Assembly: GCA_036267355.1 (NCBI GenBank)
Contig: DATAWG010000023.1
Span: 1 to 56,470 of the forward strand
Direction: 5' to 3'
DNA length: 56,470 bases
Source: Pirellulales bacterium
GTDB taxonomy: Bacteria > Planctomycetota > Planctomycetia > Pirellulales > DATAWG01
The notes below the pieces were generated by a model. It had not been told where the DNA came from. It saw only the letters and a program-made list of their open reading frames with translations, and did not search any database. The number at the start of each line of letters is the position of its first letter. Position 1 is the first letter of the stretch. Both the position numbers and the translations under genes were made by a program. Positions 1 to 8,927 of the stretch are shown piece by piece.

Positions 1-50
1 CTCTCCGCATCACCCTCTCCCCTTGCGGGAGAGGGCAGGGTGAGGGGTAA
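1..50. repeat. Dispersed GGGAGAGGGC hairpin repeat, copy 1
   Basis: The first 50 bases hold a palindromic gap repeat with a CCCTCTCC arm, a GGGAGAGG arm and a trailing GGGTGAGGGG. Related copies lie at about 13490–13555 and 22245–22300, and those two share a further conserved tail. The left edge is cut by the window. Confidence 0.6.
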
Positions 51-79
51 TAAAGCAGAAGCATTTTCCAACGCGCCCT

Positions 80-571
80 ATGTTCGCCCGCATCATCATC
101 GCCGTTTGCCTCGCATGGCTTGCAGCCTGCTATTTCTCGTCGCCGGCCGCCGAGCCGCCGGCGAATGCGCCCGCTCCGCCTCCGGCCTCCGCGCCCTGGC
201 AGATCACTGCCAAGCCCGCCGCCGCGTCGGTCCGCCAGGGGGGAGATGTCAAAATTGACCTCACGATCAAGAACATCTCCTCGGCAAACCAAACGATCGA
301 AATGCCTCAAACCCTGTGGTACGCCCACAGCGACAATCCGTCGATCGAGTTTTTCTCGTGGCCGAAGCACGGCGGCCTCGGCCCCGTGATCGTCTTTAAA
401 TCGACAACGCTCAAGCCGGGCGAAACCCTCAGCCACGCCTGGACCGCCAAAATCCCCGCCACCGCAAAGCTCGGCCCCACAAAATTCCGCATCGGCATCT
501 CGCTCCACCGCTCCCCATCGACGCTCGAATGGTCCGAACCGGCGGATATCGACATTACCGCAGACAAATGA
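80..571 (+). CDS. Putative lipoprotein, unknown function
   Basis: A 163-residue protein that I cannot assign to a named family. It begins with a short hydrophobic stretch ending in the lipobox-like LAAC at residues 14–17, so it may be exported and lipid-anchored. A Pro/Ala-rich spacer follows, then a domain that looks like a beta-sandwich: it contains 'VRQGGDVKIDLTIKN' and 'LKPGETLSHAW', the pattern seen in Ig-like or intracellular proteinase inhibitor (BsuPI)-type domains. The fold is an inference from these short strands. It stands alone ahead of a separate promoter at 641–670. Confidence 0.6.
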   Translation: MFARIIIAVCLAWLAACYFSSPAAEPPANAPAPPPASAPWQITAKPAAASVRQGGDVKIDLTIKNISSANQTIEMPQTLWYAHSDNPSIEFFSWPKHGGLGPVIVFKSTTLKPGETLSHAWTAKIPATAKLGPTKFRIGISLHRSPSTLEWSEPADIDITADK

Positions 572-640
572 CCAGCGCGGTTGCCGGCGGCTTTGACTCG
601 CGGCGTCAAGTATGCCGCCTCAAAGGAGCACCGCAGAAAC

Positions 641-670
641 TTGACCCTCGCTCGGCGGCGTAATTATACT
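641..670 (+). promoter_or_regulatory. Sigma-70-like promoter
   Basis: A TTGACC hexamer at 641–646 and TATACT at 665–670 are separated by 18 bases. Transcription would start near 677, about 47 bases before the preferred start codon at 724. Confidence 0.5.
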
Positions 671-723
671 GGAAGCGGTTCTGGCTCTTCGTTTTGTGCC
701 GTTCTGGCGAGAAAGAGGCTCCG

Positions 724-1827
724 ATGATGTGCTGTGTTCGATCGCTTCGGCCGCGTTTGGCGCTGCAAAGGATTGCCGCCATTGGTGTTTTGGCGATGTT
801 GGCCGCCACTGTGAATTTCGTTGCCGATTTTGCCGCCGCCCAGCAGCCGTCGGCCCGCAAGGCGCCGCCGAGGGGGTTTCGCCGGCTCGGGCCGGGCGTC
901 GAGACCACGATCCCGCGCCCCCTGGATCCGCACGATACGGTCACGCGGCACAACATGGTCGAACTGCTGGCGCCCGGCGTGGTGCCCGATCTCGATTGGA
1001 CCCCCACCTACAGTTCGCCCACCAAGACGCTGAAGTCGCTGGCCACCGACCGAGCGTTCTATCGAACGGCGTGGTATCTGCAGTTCACCTTCAAACCGCT
1101 GCGGCTGATTCAGGTCGATGTTCCCGGCCCGAACGGGCAGCTCGAGCGGAAAGTGGTGTGGTACATGGTTTACCGGGTACAAAACCTCGGCGGGCAATTG
1201 AAGCCGGTTCCCAAAGAACCGCAAACGGCCGATGAATTGGCCGCCGCCCCGGATGTGCAATCGGTGGACGACATCGGGCCCCCCGGCATCGTCTTCATTC
1301 CCAAATTCTCGCTGGAAGCGACCATCGAAGGCCAACAGCAAGCCTACGCGGACCGCTTGATTCCCGTGGCCATCGACGCCATTCGCCGCCGCGAAGACCC
1401 GAACCGCAAGCTGCTCGATTCGGTGATGGTCAGCAGCCACCCGATTCCGCTCAGCACGCCGACCGGGGATCGCAGCGTGTGGGGCGTCGCGACTTGGACC
1501 GATATCGATCCGCGGATCGATTTCTTTTCGATTTATATCAATGGCCTCACGAACGCCTATCGCTGGACCGACCCGGCTCCGGAATCTCTGAAGCCGGGCG
1601 ATCCGCCGGGCACGGGCCGCCAGTTCACCCACAAAACCTTGCAATTGAATTTCTGGCGGCCGGGCGATGAATTCGCTCTTTCCGAAGACGAAATCTATTT
1701 CGGCGCCCCGGCCGACAAAGTGGCGAAGCACACCAATCCCGACGAGGCCACGGCACCGGCCGAGGAGCCCTCGCCAATTGGCCGGAATTGGGATAAGATC
1801 ATTGACTACCGCTGGATTTTCCGCTAA
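724..1827 (+). CDS. Exported protein of unknown function
   Basis: Encodes 367 residues. I chose ATG 724 over ATG 694 because it follows the purine-rich GAGAAAGAGG and places a basic then hydrophobic signal sequence ([16 protein letters not shown]) at the start, with likely cleavage near AAAQQ. The mature part is rich in Pro, Trp and Asp with no motif I recognise; it looks like a conserved planctomycete secreted protein. It precedes rpmA by about 155 bases on the same strand, where rplU would commonly be found in other bacteria. No function is claimed. Confidence 0.75.
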   Translation: MMCCVRSLRPRLALQRIAAIGVLAMLAATVNFVADFAAAQQPSARKAPPRGFRRLGPGVETTIPRPLDPHDTVTRHNMVELLAPGVVPDLDWTPTYSSPTKTLKSLATDRAFYRTAWYLQFTFKPLRLIQVDVPGPNGQLERKVVWYMVYRVQNLGGQLKPVPKEPQTADELAAAPDVQSVDDIGPPGIVFIPKFSLEATIEGQQQAYADRLIPVAIDAIRRREDPNRKLLDSVMVSSHPIPLSTPTGDRSVWGVATWTDIDPRIDFFSIYINGLTNAYRWTDPAPESLKPGDPPGTGRQFTHKTLQLNFWRPGDEFALSEDEIYFGAPADKVAKHTNPDEATAPAEEPSPIGRNWDKIIDYRWIFR

Positions 1828-1983
1828 AAGAGGCGGCTCGACTGGCGGGACCGGCAGGGTTTTTGATTTTGGTGCGCAGGATTTCGCTGCCGGATGCCGG
1901 CCGAAGTTGCCCGCGCCGCCGCCATACGCAACTTTTTCAACATTCGAGCGTGGCTGGCCAGATCGGCCTCCAGGGAGCATACG

Positions 1984-2232
1984 ATGGCACACAAAAAGGG
2001 CCAAGGGTCTAGCCGCAACGGACGCGATTCGCAGCCGCAGAAGCGAGGCGTCAAGCGCTTCGGCGGCGAACAGGTAATCGCCGGCAATATCCTCGTCCGC
2101 CAGGTCGGCAACCGCTTTCACCCGGGCCGGAACGTCGGCCAAGGGAAAGATTTTACGCTTTTTGCCCTGATCGACGGCGTGGTGGCCTTCGACCGCGAGG
2201 GGCGCCGTGTCAACGTGATCAACGCCAATTAG
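1984..2232 (+). CDS. rpmA: 50S ribosomal protein L27
   Basis: L27 sits near the peptidyl-transferase centre of the large ribosomal subunit. The 82-residue product begins with [10 protein letters not shown], a close match to the L27 start, and carries the typical '[27 protein letters not shown]' body (residues about 36–62). Length is normal. ATG 1984 was chosen because an upstream in-frame start at 1894 would add 30 residues that do not look like L27. The partner gene rplU (L21) is not next to it; obgE follows 593 bases downstream on the same strand, so the usual rplU–rpmA–obg order is only partly kept. Confidence 0.97.
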   Translation: MAHKKGQGSSRNGRDSQPQKRGVKRFGGEQVIAGNILVRQVGNRFHPGRNVGQGKDFTLFALIDGVVAFDREGRRVNVINAN

Positions 2233-2825
2233 CGCAGTCCGGAAACCAACCTCGGCGACTGCCGCGAGATGACTGCCGCGAAATGACTGCCGCGCCCGAC
2301 GGCTTCGCGCTTAGCAGTACCCACAATATTCACTGGGGGCAACCGAAAACGTCTCGGTCTGAAAGGCCGACTCTGCCAGCCCAGGCCGGAGCGCTTGTGA
2401 AAGAATGGGGACTGGCTCCGAACTCGCTCGATGAAACATCGGCAAAAATGGTCGGCGCGAGGTGCCTGTCCCCATTCTTTCACGTCCTCGGAGGCCTGGG
2501 GCAACCGCCCCGCACGACGCGTCGGCCCTGACAGGGCCGTTCAATTAGGCCGCGATTTGTGGAACGGCCCCTCCAGGACCGGACAACTTCGATGCATCGC
2601 GTAGCCAGGGCGACGCCGCTTCCGCGCGACTCCGCCCTGGGCTGACGCAACGAGCCTTTCAGGCTCAGATTTCGGATGCAATCGGCGTGATGACAGCAGC
2701 GGCATTTTTTACCAACGAACGCTGGTTCACTTCGGCCCCTCGGCCAAGCCGGGAACGCACGGCCTGCGGACCTAATGGCCACGTCGCGCGACCACTCTGA
2801 GCCAATTCCCCCGGCGTGAGCAATC
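2233..2825. other. rpmA–obgE gap with one repeat and no supported gene
   Basis: The 593-base gap contains an 87-bp hairpin repeat (2397–2483). The rest shows no reading frame with recognisable protein features and no structured RNA that I can name. Confidence 0.5.
2397..2483. repeat. 87-bp GTGAAAGAATGGGGAC hairpin element, copy 1
   Basis: The two ends are perfect 16-bp inverted repeats (GTGAAAGAATGGGGAC at the left, its complement at the right). Copies at 14583–14669 (also 87 bp) and 53813–53897 share the ends and a conserved 'GAGGTGCC/GAGGCGCC' sequence before the right arm. There is no coding capacity, so it is a non-autonomous palindromic unit. Confidence 0.85.
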
Positions 2826-3911
2826 ATGTTTGTCGACCGCGTCAAAATTCAGGTTGCGGCGGGAAAAGGGGGCAGCGGCTGCCTTAGCTTTCGCCGGGAA
2901 AAATTCATTCCGCGCGGCGGTCCCGATGGCGGCGATGGCGGCCATGGCGGCAGCATAATCCTCGTCGCGCAGGCGGGCGTCGATAGCCTCGCGCCGCTGG
3001 CCCATCGCAAACATTGGCGAGCCGAAAATGGCACGCCCGGCAGCGGCAGCGATTGCCATGGCCGAAGCGCCGAGGATCTCGTGCTGCACGTGCCTCCCGG
3101 CACCGTCGTGTTCGACGCCGATGGAGCGTTCTTGCTCAAAGACTTGGCGCAGATCGGCGAGCAAGTGGTCGTCGCCCGCGGCGGCCGCGGCGGCTATGGA
3201 AACGCCCACTTCAAAACGTCGACCAATCGCGCCCCGCGCGAACACACGCCCGGCGGCGAAGGCGAAATTCGCAATCTGCTCCTGGAACTCAAAGTGATCG
3301 CCGATGTCGGCCTGGTCGGCAAACCGAACGCAGGCAAGAGCACGCTGCTCAGCCGATTGTCGCGAGCCCGGCCGGAAATTGCCGACTATCCGTTCACCAC
3401 GAAGCACCCCATCCTGGGCTTGGTGGATGTCGACGCCGACCATTCGTTCGTAATGGCCGACTTGCCCGGGCTAATCGAAGGCGCCCACGCCGGCGTGGGC
3501 CTGGGGCACGAATTCTTGCGGCACATCGAACGAGCCGGCATCATCGTGCATTTGATCGAACCCCTGCCGGCCGACGGCTCCGATCCGCTTGCCAATTATC
3601 ACACGATCCGATTCGAAGTGGAGCAGCACGCGGCGGAACTGGGCACGCGCCCAGAGATCCTACTGCTCAGCAAGTGCGAACTTCCCGGCTCCGACGAAGT
3701 GCATCGCCGGCTGAGCGAAGCGCTCGGCCGCGAAATCCTCCCCGTGAGCGCCGTGACGGGCCAAAATCTCGACAAGCTGCTCTGGAAAATCTCCACTGCT
3801 CTGGAGGAAAAGAAACGGCAGCCTCCCAAAGCGGACGAAGGCAGTGCACTCACCCGGAGCCGCGGAGACGCCTCGCAGCAGAAGTCCGACGCGGAAGTGA
3901 AGGTCGAGTGA
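2826..3911 (+). CDS. obgE: Obg/CgtA GTPase
   Basis: A 361-residue GTPase that in other bacteria assists late assembly of the 50S subunit and stress control. The glycine-rich Obg fold is at residues 1–155 (KGGSGCLSFRREK, GGPDGGDGGHGG). The GTPase domain follows with Walker A GKPNAGKS at 165–172, switch I TTKHP, DLPGLIEGA at 212–220, and G5 at 'VSAVTG'. The usual NKxD base-recognition motif reads SKCEL at 282–286, a relaxed form. The C-terminal tail (about 330–361) is polar and does not resemble an OCT or TGS domain. Gene order after rpmA fits the widespread rpmA–obg pairing. Confidence 0.96.
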   Translation: MFVDRVKIQVAAGKGGSGCLSFRREKFIPRGGPDGGDGGHGGSIILVAQAGVDSLAPLAHRKHWRAENGTPGSGSDCHGRSAEDLVLHVPPGTVVFDADGAFLLKDLAQIGEQVVVARGGRGGYGNAHFKTSTNRAPREHTPGGEGEIRNLLLELKVIADVGLVGKPNAGKSTLLSRLSRARPEIADYPFTTKHPILGLVDVDADHSFVMADLPGLIEGAHAGVGLGHEFLRHIERAGIIVHLIEPLPADGSDPLANYHTIRFEVEQHAAELGTRPEILLLSKCELPGSDEVHRRLSEALGREILPVSAVTGQNLDKLLWKISTALEEKKRQPPKADEGSALTRSRGDASQQKSDAEVKVE

Positions 3912-5413
3912 TCGCGGTTCCACATTGCGAATACCGATCGATCCGACGGCGATGAATTTGTAATTCTCCGCGCCTCCGCGGCGCCGCGTGATTCTTCCGC
4001 CAAGCCGCGCGCCCCGGCTTGTGGCCAATTCGGCCGCTTGCAATGAGTGTACATTTGTATTCTAATGCCGCGTAGACAACTCGGCACGAGGCACTTGTGA
4101 CGGGCGATGCGGCGGAGGCTTTAAGACTTTGCGACAGTGACAACTTGCGACAGTGACAACTTGCGATTGTGACAACTTGCGACTGTGACAATGTGCGATT
4201 GTGACAACTTGCGATTGTGACAACTTGCGATTGTGACAATGTGCGGCTGTGAGGACCGGCCACTCCGCCCTCGGCGGCGCCTGCCCTCGTACCTCAACGC
4301 CTCACAGTCTCAAGCCTCAAGCCTTCCCCGCCTACGCGACGCCTAAGCGGCCCAACGTTCTTGTCCGCCGGCGTTGCCAGTCCGTCATGCTGCCCTACGG
4401 TGGTTCGGTTGGCTTTCGCGAAGGCCTTCTCGTCCATCGCCGGGCCGGCGCAACCGGTGCGATGTTGATCCCTCGCATCGGGCCAGCTAGTGATTGAGCC
4501 GAGAAGTTGATTCGTAGGCCCCTTACCCGCTCCTCCTGAGGTTTCCAGGAGACCCGAGCCCGAATGCGAAGCGACAAGTTTTCCGCGAAGCGCTTTGCGG
4601 AGAGCTTGCAGCGACGCCTTCACCGTGTGGTTCAAGACGGCTTTATGCGAATGGAAACCCAGTGGACCGCTGCTTAGGGTTCGAACGATGGGAAGCGCGG
4701 CGAATCGGCCCGTAGCGTCAACAGGGGCTGCGGTTTGCTGCGCGAGCGGTTGACGGGCGACCGCCCTTGCTGACGCGAGCGGCGCTGCCATGCAGCGCGG
4801 GGGCAACGCCTGCCGGCCATTCGACCATCGCAGTTCGAGCGCACGACACCCATCAATAGGGCGTGGATGGAACTGTTTCGGGTTGATTTGCCCTAGTCAT
4901 GGGAGTTGCCGGAAAACCCGGGCGGTTGCGGCAGGAACAAGGCTGTTCTCGCCGCGATCGCCGACCCGTTGTGCGGTTTTAGCCACAACCCTCGCCGCAC
5001 AGGTATTATGCGGTGCGCAAATCAAGAACGCCCGGCTCCTTGGGGGCGGCGGTACACGAAGCGTGCTTGTCGATGCGACAATCCATCCGCGCATAGGCCG
5101 CGGCGCGCAAGCTCCGCGGCCATGCTGCGCGCCGCGGGGCAGGTCGACCGGCCGTTCCGCCGGGAGCCCGACGCCTGTTTGCGGAAAGGGCCATCCGCGG
5201 GAACCAATGGCTGTTGGTCGGCAAGCCTGCGATCGGCTTCGAAAACGCAGAGTTGCAGTTTCAAGCTGCCCAGATATCGACCAGCCGTAGCGGCGCAATG
5301 GCACGGCCGATCTCGCCTGCGGTCCATTGCGTTGGCGAGGCGGCGCCAGCCGATTCTTGGTATACTTCCGCTCGCTCGCGGTTCTCCGATCGTCCCTTGT
5401 TCGCCCGCTGAAA
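3912..5413. other. 1.5-kb gap between obgE and coaX
   Basis: No protein-coding gene is supported in these 1,502 bases. The gap holds a 16-bp tandem repeat (4128–4253), a CCTCAAG-type simple repeat (about 4287–4325) and otherwise unassigned sequence. The longest open frame, minus strand 4294–4806, has no recognisable protein motif. I could not match the region to RNase P RNA, tmRNA, SRP RNA or 6S RNA by eye. Confidence 0.5.
4128..4253. repeat. 16-bp tandem repeat, about 7.8 units
   Basis: Successive 16-base units of the form cttgcgaYtgtgacaa run from 4128 without spacers, varying at a few positions (cag/ttg/ctg; ctt/tgt), with a partial last unit from 4240. It is a minisatellite array, not a CRISPR array. 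Confidence 0.9.
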
Positions 5414-6217
5414 ATGTCTTCCGATCCTGTTACGCCGCTGATCGCCGTCGATGTCGGCAATAGCCGGATCAAATTGGGGCTGTTCGATCGCGCGGCGGAA
5501 ATCGAAGAGGTTGTCGAGCCGATTCGCATTTTGGAATTGCCCGCCGTGGAATGGGATTCCGCGCGGCTGACCGCTTGGCTGCCGGCCGGCCCCATGTGGC
5601 CCGAATGGTGGATTGCCAGCGTGAATCGGCCGGCGGCTGCGCACTTGCAGGATTGGATCGTGCGGCAGGGTTCGACTCCGTCGGGCCATTCGGCGCCGGT
5701 GCGATTGCTGCATGTGGGCGATCTGCCGCTCGACGTTCGAGTCGAGCATCCCGAACGCGTTGGAATGGATCGTCTGGCGGCGGCGACGGCGGCGGCCCGA
5801 TTGAGAGCGCCTCGCCGCGGCGCGATCCTCGTCGATTCCGGCAGTGCGATCACCGTGGATTACGTGTCGGCAGACGGCGCATTTCGGGGAGGGGCCATTT
5901 TGCCGGGAATGGGCCTCGCCGCTCGTGCCCTGCACGAGTTCACCGATCTCTTGCCGCTCGTTCCGCTCGGCGAACTTTCCGCACCGCCGCCGGCACTCGG
6001 AACGTCAACCGTCACCGCCATTCGCAGCGGCTTGTACTGGGGAGCGGTCGGTGCCGTGCGCGAACTTGCCGAGCGGCTGTCGGCCGGGATCGACCCGCAG
6101 CCGGAATTGTTTCTCACCGGCGGCGCCGGCCCGCATCTGGGCAAGGCGCTCAGCAATCCGGTGCGAATCCTGCCCCACCTGGTGCTCAGCGGAATTGCGC
6201 TCGCTCGCAGATGTTAG
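5414..6217 (+). CDS. coaX: Type III pantothenate kinase
   Basis: Phosphorylates pantothenate in the first step of coenzyme A synthesis. The 267-residue protein has the ASKHA nucleotide-binding signature DVGNSRIKLG near residues 14–23, the conserved VDSGSAITVDYV segment, then GGAILPGMGLAARALHEFT, and the later 'LTGGAG' phosphate motif, all typical of CoaX. ATG 5414 places the DVGNS motif close to the N-terminus as in the family; an upstream in-frame start at 5327 would add an unlikely 29-residue extension. It lies upstream of the MnmE-like GTPase by 124 bases. Confidence 0.95.
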   Translation: MSSDPVTPLIAVDVGNSRIKLGLFDRAAEIEEVVEPIRILELPAVEWDSARLTAWLPAGPMWPEWWIASVNRPAAAHLQDWIVRQGSTPSGHSAPVRLLHVGDLPLDVRVEHPERVGMDRLAAATAAARLRAPRRGAILVDSGSAITVDYVSADGAFRGGAILPGMGLAARALHEFTDLLPLVPLGELSAPPPALGTSTVTAIRSGLYWGAVGAVRELAERLSAGIDPQPELFLTGGAGPHLGKALSNPVRILPHLVLSGIALARRC

Positions 6218-6341
6218 AGAACGCCGGCGGCTAGCGCCTTGCCGCTAACTTTTGCTGGCGAGGCGCGTGAACGGCAAGGCGCTAACACAACCAGCCACCT
6301 ACGAACGGGGCCAGCCGCACACGAATGCACCAGCCGCACAT

Positions 6342-7541
6342 ATGGCAACGATTTCAATGAATTCACCGCGGCCGAATCCCGCTCAGCCAGATCATGTCGC
6401 CGTGCTGACGCCGGCAGGACGCGGGGCGGTTGCGTCGTTGAACGCCAGCGGTCCAACGGCGGCCCAAGTCGTCCAGCGACATTTCCAGCCGCATACTGCG
6501 GCGGGGAAAGCTCGACTTGCGCCGGGCCGAATCCATGTCGGCCTCTGGCGATCCGCGATTCCGGCCGAAACGGCTGCCGCGCTCGAAGCGGCGGAGGAAG
6601 TCGTCGTTTGCCGGCTCGAGTCGGAGCGGTTCGAAGTGCATTGCCATGGCGGCTCGGCCGCAGCACAACGAATCGTAGCCGATTTCTTGCACGACGGCTG
6701 TGCGCTGATCCCTTGGCACGACTGGATCGCGCTCGACGAATCGGATCCGATTCGAGCCGCCGCGCGCCGGCTGTTGACCAGCGCCCAAACCGAGCGGACG
6801 GCGATGATCCTGCTCGACCAATACAACGGCGCTCTCGCCGCCGCCCTGGCCGAGATCGAAGCGGCGCTGAACACGAATTCCATGGATGTCGCGATCTCGC
6901 AGATCGACAAGCTATTGGCGCGGGCCGGCGTCGGATTGCACTTGGTCACGCCCTGGAAGGTGGTCCTCGCCGGGCCGCCGAACGCCGGCAAAAGCAGCCT
7001 GATCAACGCCCTGGTCGGTTATCAGCGGTCGATCGTTCACAGCCTGCCGGGCACCACGCGCGACGCCCTGACCGCCGCTGCCGCTCTGGACGGTTGGCCC
7101 GTGGAGCTGATCGACACGGCGGGCCTGCGAATCTCCGCCGATCCATTGGAGGTCGCCGGCATCGCCCGAGCGCGGCAACAAATTGCCGCTGCCGACACAA
7201 CGCTGTTGATCTTCGACGCCGCACAGCCCTGGAGCGACGAATCGGCAGCACTTGCAGACGAATATCCGCGAGCGACGATCCTCCACAACAAGATCGATCT
7301 GTTGGCACGGCGATCGGCCGGCGATGCACGACAAGTCGCCTTGACCGATCGCCCTCAGGGAATCGCCACCAGTGCGCTCGACGGCCAAGGAATTAGCACA
7401 TTGATCCGCGAAACAATCCACCGGCTGATCCGGAGCGAACCGCCGCCCGGCGCCGCGGTGCCGTTCATGGCAAGCCATATCGAAGCACTGCGCGAGGCAA
7501 AAGGCCGTGCCCAGCGCACCCTTCGCCCGCAACCAACGTAG
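6342..7541 (+). CDS. MnmE/TrmE-like GTPase, C-terminally shortened
   Basis: A 399-residue protein. The N-terminal part resembles the MnmE folate-binding domain (VAVLTPAGRGAVASLNASGP; VHCHGG). The GTPase domain carries GPPNAGKSS, PGTTRD, DTAGLR and NKID. True MnmE ends in a helical domain with a Cys-Ile-Gly-Lys motif; here the protein stops soon after the HIEALREA helix. The last eight codons and the stop lie inside the first unit of the tandem repeat at 7517–7684, so the missing end may have been lost to a repeat insertion. Without the catalytic cysteine it is unlikely to perform MnmE tRNA-uridine modification; a divergent planctomycete paralogue is the alternative. ATG 6357 is another possible start. 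Confidence 0.8.
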   Translation: MATISMNSPRPNPAQPDHVAVLTPAGRGAVASLNASGPTAAQVVQRHFQPHTAAGKARLAPGRIHVGLWRSAIPAETAAALEAAEEVVVCRLESERFEVHCHGGSAAAQRIVADFLHDGCALIPWHDWIALDESDPIRAAARRLLTSAQTERTAMILLDQYNGALAAALAEIEAALNTNSMDVAISQIDKLLARAGVGLHLVTPWKVVLAGPPNAGKSSLINALVGYQRSIVHSLPGTTRDALTAAAALDGWPVELIDTAGLRISADPLEVAGIARARQQIAAADTTLLIFDAAQPWSDESAALADEYPRATILHNKIDLLARRSAGDARQVALTDRPQGIATSALDGQGISTLIRETIHRLIRSEPPPGAAVPFMASHIEALREAKGRAQRTLRPQPT

Positions 7542-7709
7542 CAGGCACACTCCGTGTGCCGTCTGCCAAACACTGTGCCCACCACCCCGCGGAGCGCCAA
7601 CACCCTTCGCCGGCAACTAACGTAGCAGGCACACTCCGTGTGCCGTCTGCCAAACACTGTGCCCACCACCCCGCGGAGCGCCAACAGCACACGGAGTGTG
7701 CCGGCTACG
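7517..7709. repeat. 84-bp tandem duplication inside a palindromic element
   Basis: Two nearly identical 84-bp units occupy 7517–7600 and 7601–7684. Each contains GGCACAC-TCC-GTGTGCC, a perfect hairpin. At 7687–7709 an inverted copy of the unit start (cacggagtgtgccggctac) closes the element, giving it inverted ends. It overlaps the 3' end of the MnmE-like gene. Confidence 0.85.
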
Positions 7710-7872
7710 ATTGAGCCCCTCTCGCCGCGCGTTGCAAGGATTTCAAACGTTCGTCGCACGGGTGGCGCGCCGTGCTTGCAGTGCAGTTTCTCTTTACACG
7801 GATGCCGGGCTTCACTATTCTCCCGCTCCCGTGTGCATCTGAAAACCGCAATTTCTCTCCTTCGGGTGACCC

Positions 7873-8667
7873 ATGAATAATTTCGGCAAGCCGATATTGG
7901 TGTGTGCGTTGGCGGCGTTGTTGGCCGGCTCGACTCTTTCCGCTGGTGCGGCGGCGGATGATTTCCGCATTGAAACCAAGGTTTACGTCGGCAAGGAAAC
8001 CGAGCCGGCCAGCGAAGACCTGACCTTGTTCCGCGGCGAACAGGTCTACGATTTCCTCAATAAGCCCGTCGAAATCACCGTCTTCGACAAGCCCCGTTCG
8101 CGCGTCATCCTGCTCGATCCGGTGCGGCGGGTAAAGGCGGAAATGACGATGGAACGCATCATGGCCTTCAGCGACGAGCTGAGAACCTGGTGCGGCAAGC
8201 AAGCCGATCCGCTGCTGAAGTTCGCCGCCGAACCGAGCTTCGACCAGTCGCTCGATGGCACGACCGGCGAGCTTGTCTTCACCAGTCCGTTTCTGACATA
8301 CCGCGTGGCGACGGTGAAAGCGGGGACCGACGACATTGCCCGGCAGTATCTGGAATTCTCGAATTCTTACGCCCGGCTGAATGCGATGACGAATCCGGGT
8401 TCGACGCCTCCGTTCCCGCGATTGAAGATCGACGAGGCGCTGTTCGTGAGCCATGCGATTCCCGCGAAAGTGCAACTCACGATTCCGCCTCGCTCGCGAT
8501 TCGGCGGCAAACCGATGATCGTGCGCAGCGAGCACAGCGTGAACTGGCGGCTGTTGGAGTCGGACCAGCAAAAGATCCAAGAGGCGGAAGAATTCTTGGT
8601 CACGTTCACGCCGCTAACGCTCGAGCGCTATCTGGGCTCGGCCCCTCCAGCCCCGGCAAAGCGCTAA
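7873..8667 (+). CDS. Exported protein of unknown function
   Basis: A 264-residue protein with a clear signal peptide (ILVCALAALLAGSTLSAGAAA, cleavage near residue 29). The mature part begins DDFRIETKVYVGKE and describes a compact globular protein with conserved-looking segments 'LFRGEQVYDFL' and 'SRVILLDPVRRVKAEM'. I cannot assign it to a named family; it looks like a conserved hypothetical of planctomycetes. No catalytic motif was seen. It is monocistronic, with repeat-rich gaps on both sides. Confidence 0.75.
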   Translation: MNNFGKPILVCALAALLAGSTLSAGAAADDFRIETKVYVGKETEPASEDLTLFRGEQVYDFLNKPVEITVFDKPRSRVILLDPVRRVKAEMTMERIMAFSDELRTWCGKQADPLLKFAAEPSFDQSLDGTTGELVFTSPFLTYRVATVKAGTDDIARQYLEFSNSYARLNAMTNPGSTPPFPRLKIDEALFVSHAIPAKVQLTIPPRSRFGGKPMIVRSEHSVNWRLLESDQQKIQEAEEFLVTFTPLTLERYLGSAPPAPAKR

Positions 8668-8707
8668 CCGCGCGCGGATCTGCCGATACCGCATTTCCTC
8701 GGGGCGC

Positions 8708-8774
8708 AAGCCCAGGAAAGGCCGCCAACGCGTTCTCGATTTCGCGGCCGCCTTTTTCGGCCTTTCCTGGGCTT
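8708..8774. repeat. Perfect 17-bp inverted repeat after a stop codon
   Basis: The arm at 8708–8724 (AAGCCCAGGAAAGGCCG) pairs perfectly with 8758–8774. The 33-base loop has its own GC-rich hairpin (gcggccgc) and five T's. It may act as a bidirectional terminator or be a REP-type unit; no second copy was found in the window. Confidence 0.6.
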
Positions 8775-8927
8775 CCGGCCGGCCGGCCGCCGTTGGCATC
8801 GCGCCGCCCTGCTTGCTACGATAAACGCTCACCGCTCGCCCGCGGACAGTCGGCACGTTTCTCCCGCGAAGCGTTCGGCCGACGCGACCGGCACCCCTTG
8901 GCTTGCCAACAAAAGGACCGAAGCACG

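Noticed and set aside
664-2142. 492-residue open frame on the minus strand
   Set aside because: It is the complement of the exported-protein gene and rpmA; composition is Arg/Ala-rich with no motif, and rpmA is certain.
4128-4253. Possible CRISPR array
   Set aside because: The units are 16 bp and contiguous with no unique spacers, and no cas gene is present.
4670-4700. Possible tRNA T-arm (GGGTTCGAACGATGG)
   Set aside because: No acceptor, D or anticodon arms could be paired around it.
4294-4806. 170-residue minus-strand frame in the obgE–coaX gap
   Set aside because: I considered an intron-encoded or phage protein, but no motif supports it and the frame overlaps simple repeats.
8190-8927. 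N-terminal extension of the DUF6807 protein to an upstream ATG
   Set aside because: It would overlap the preceding exported-protein gene by almost 500 bases and bury the signal peptide at residue 247.
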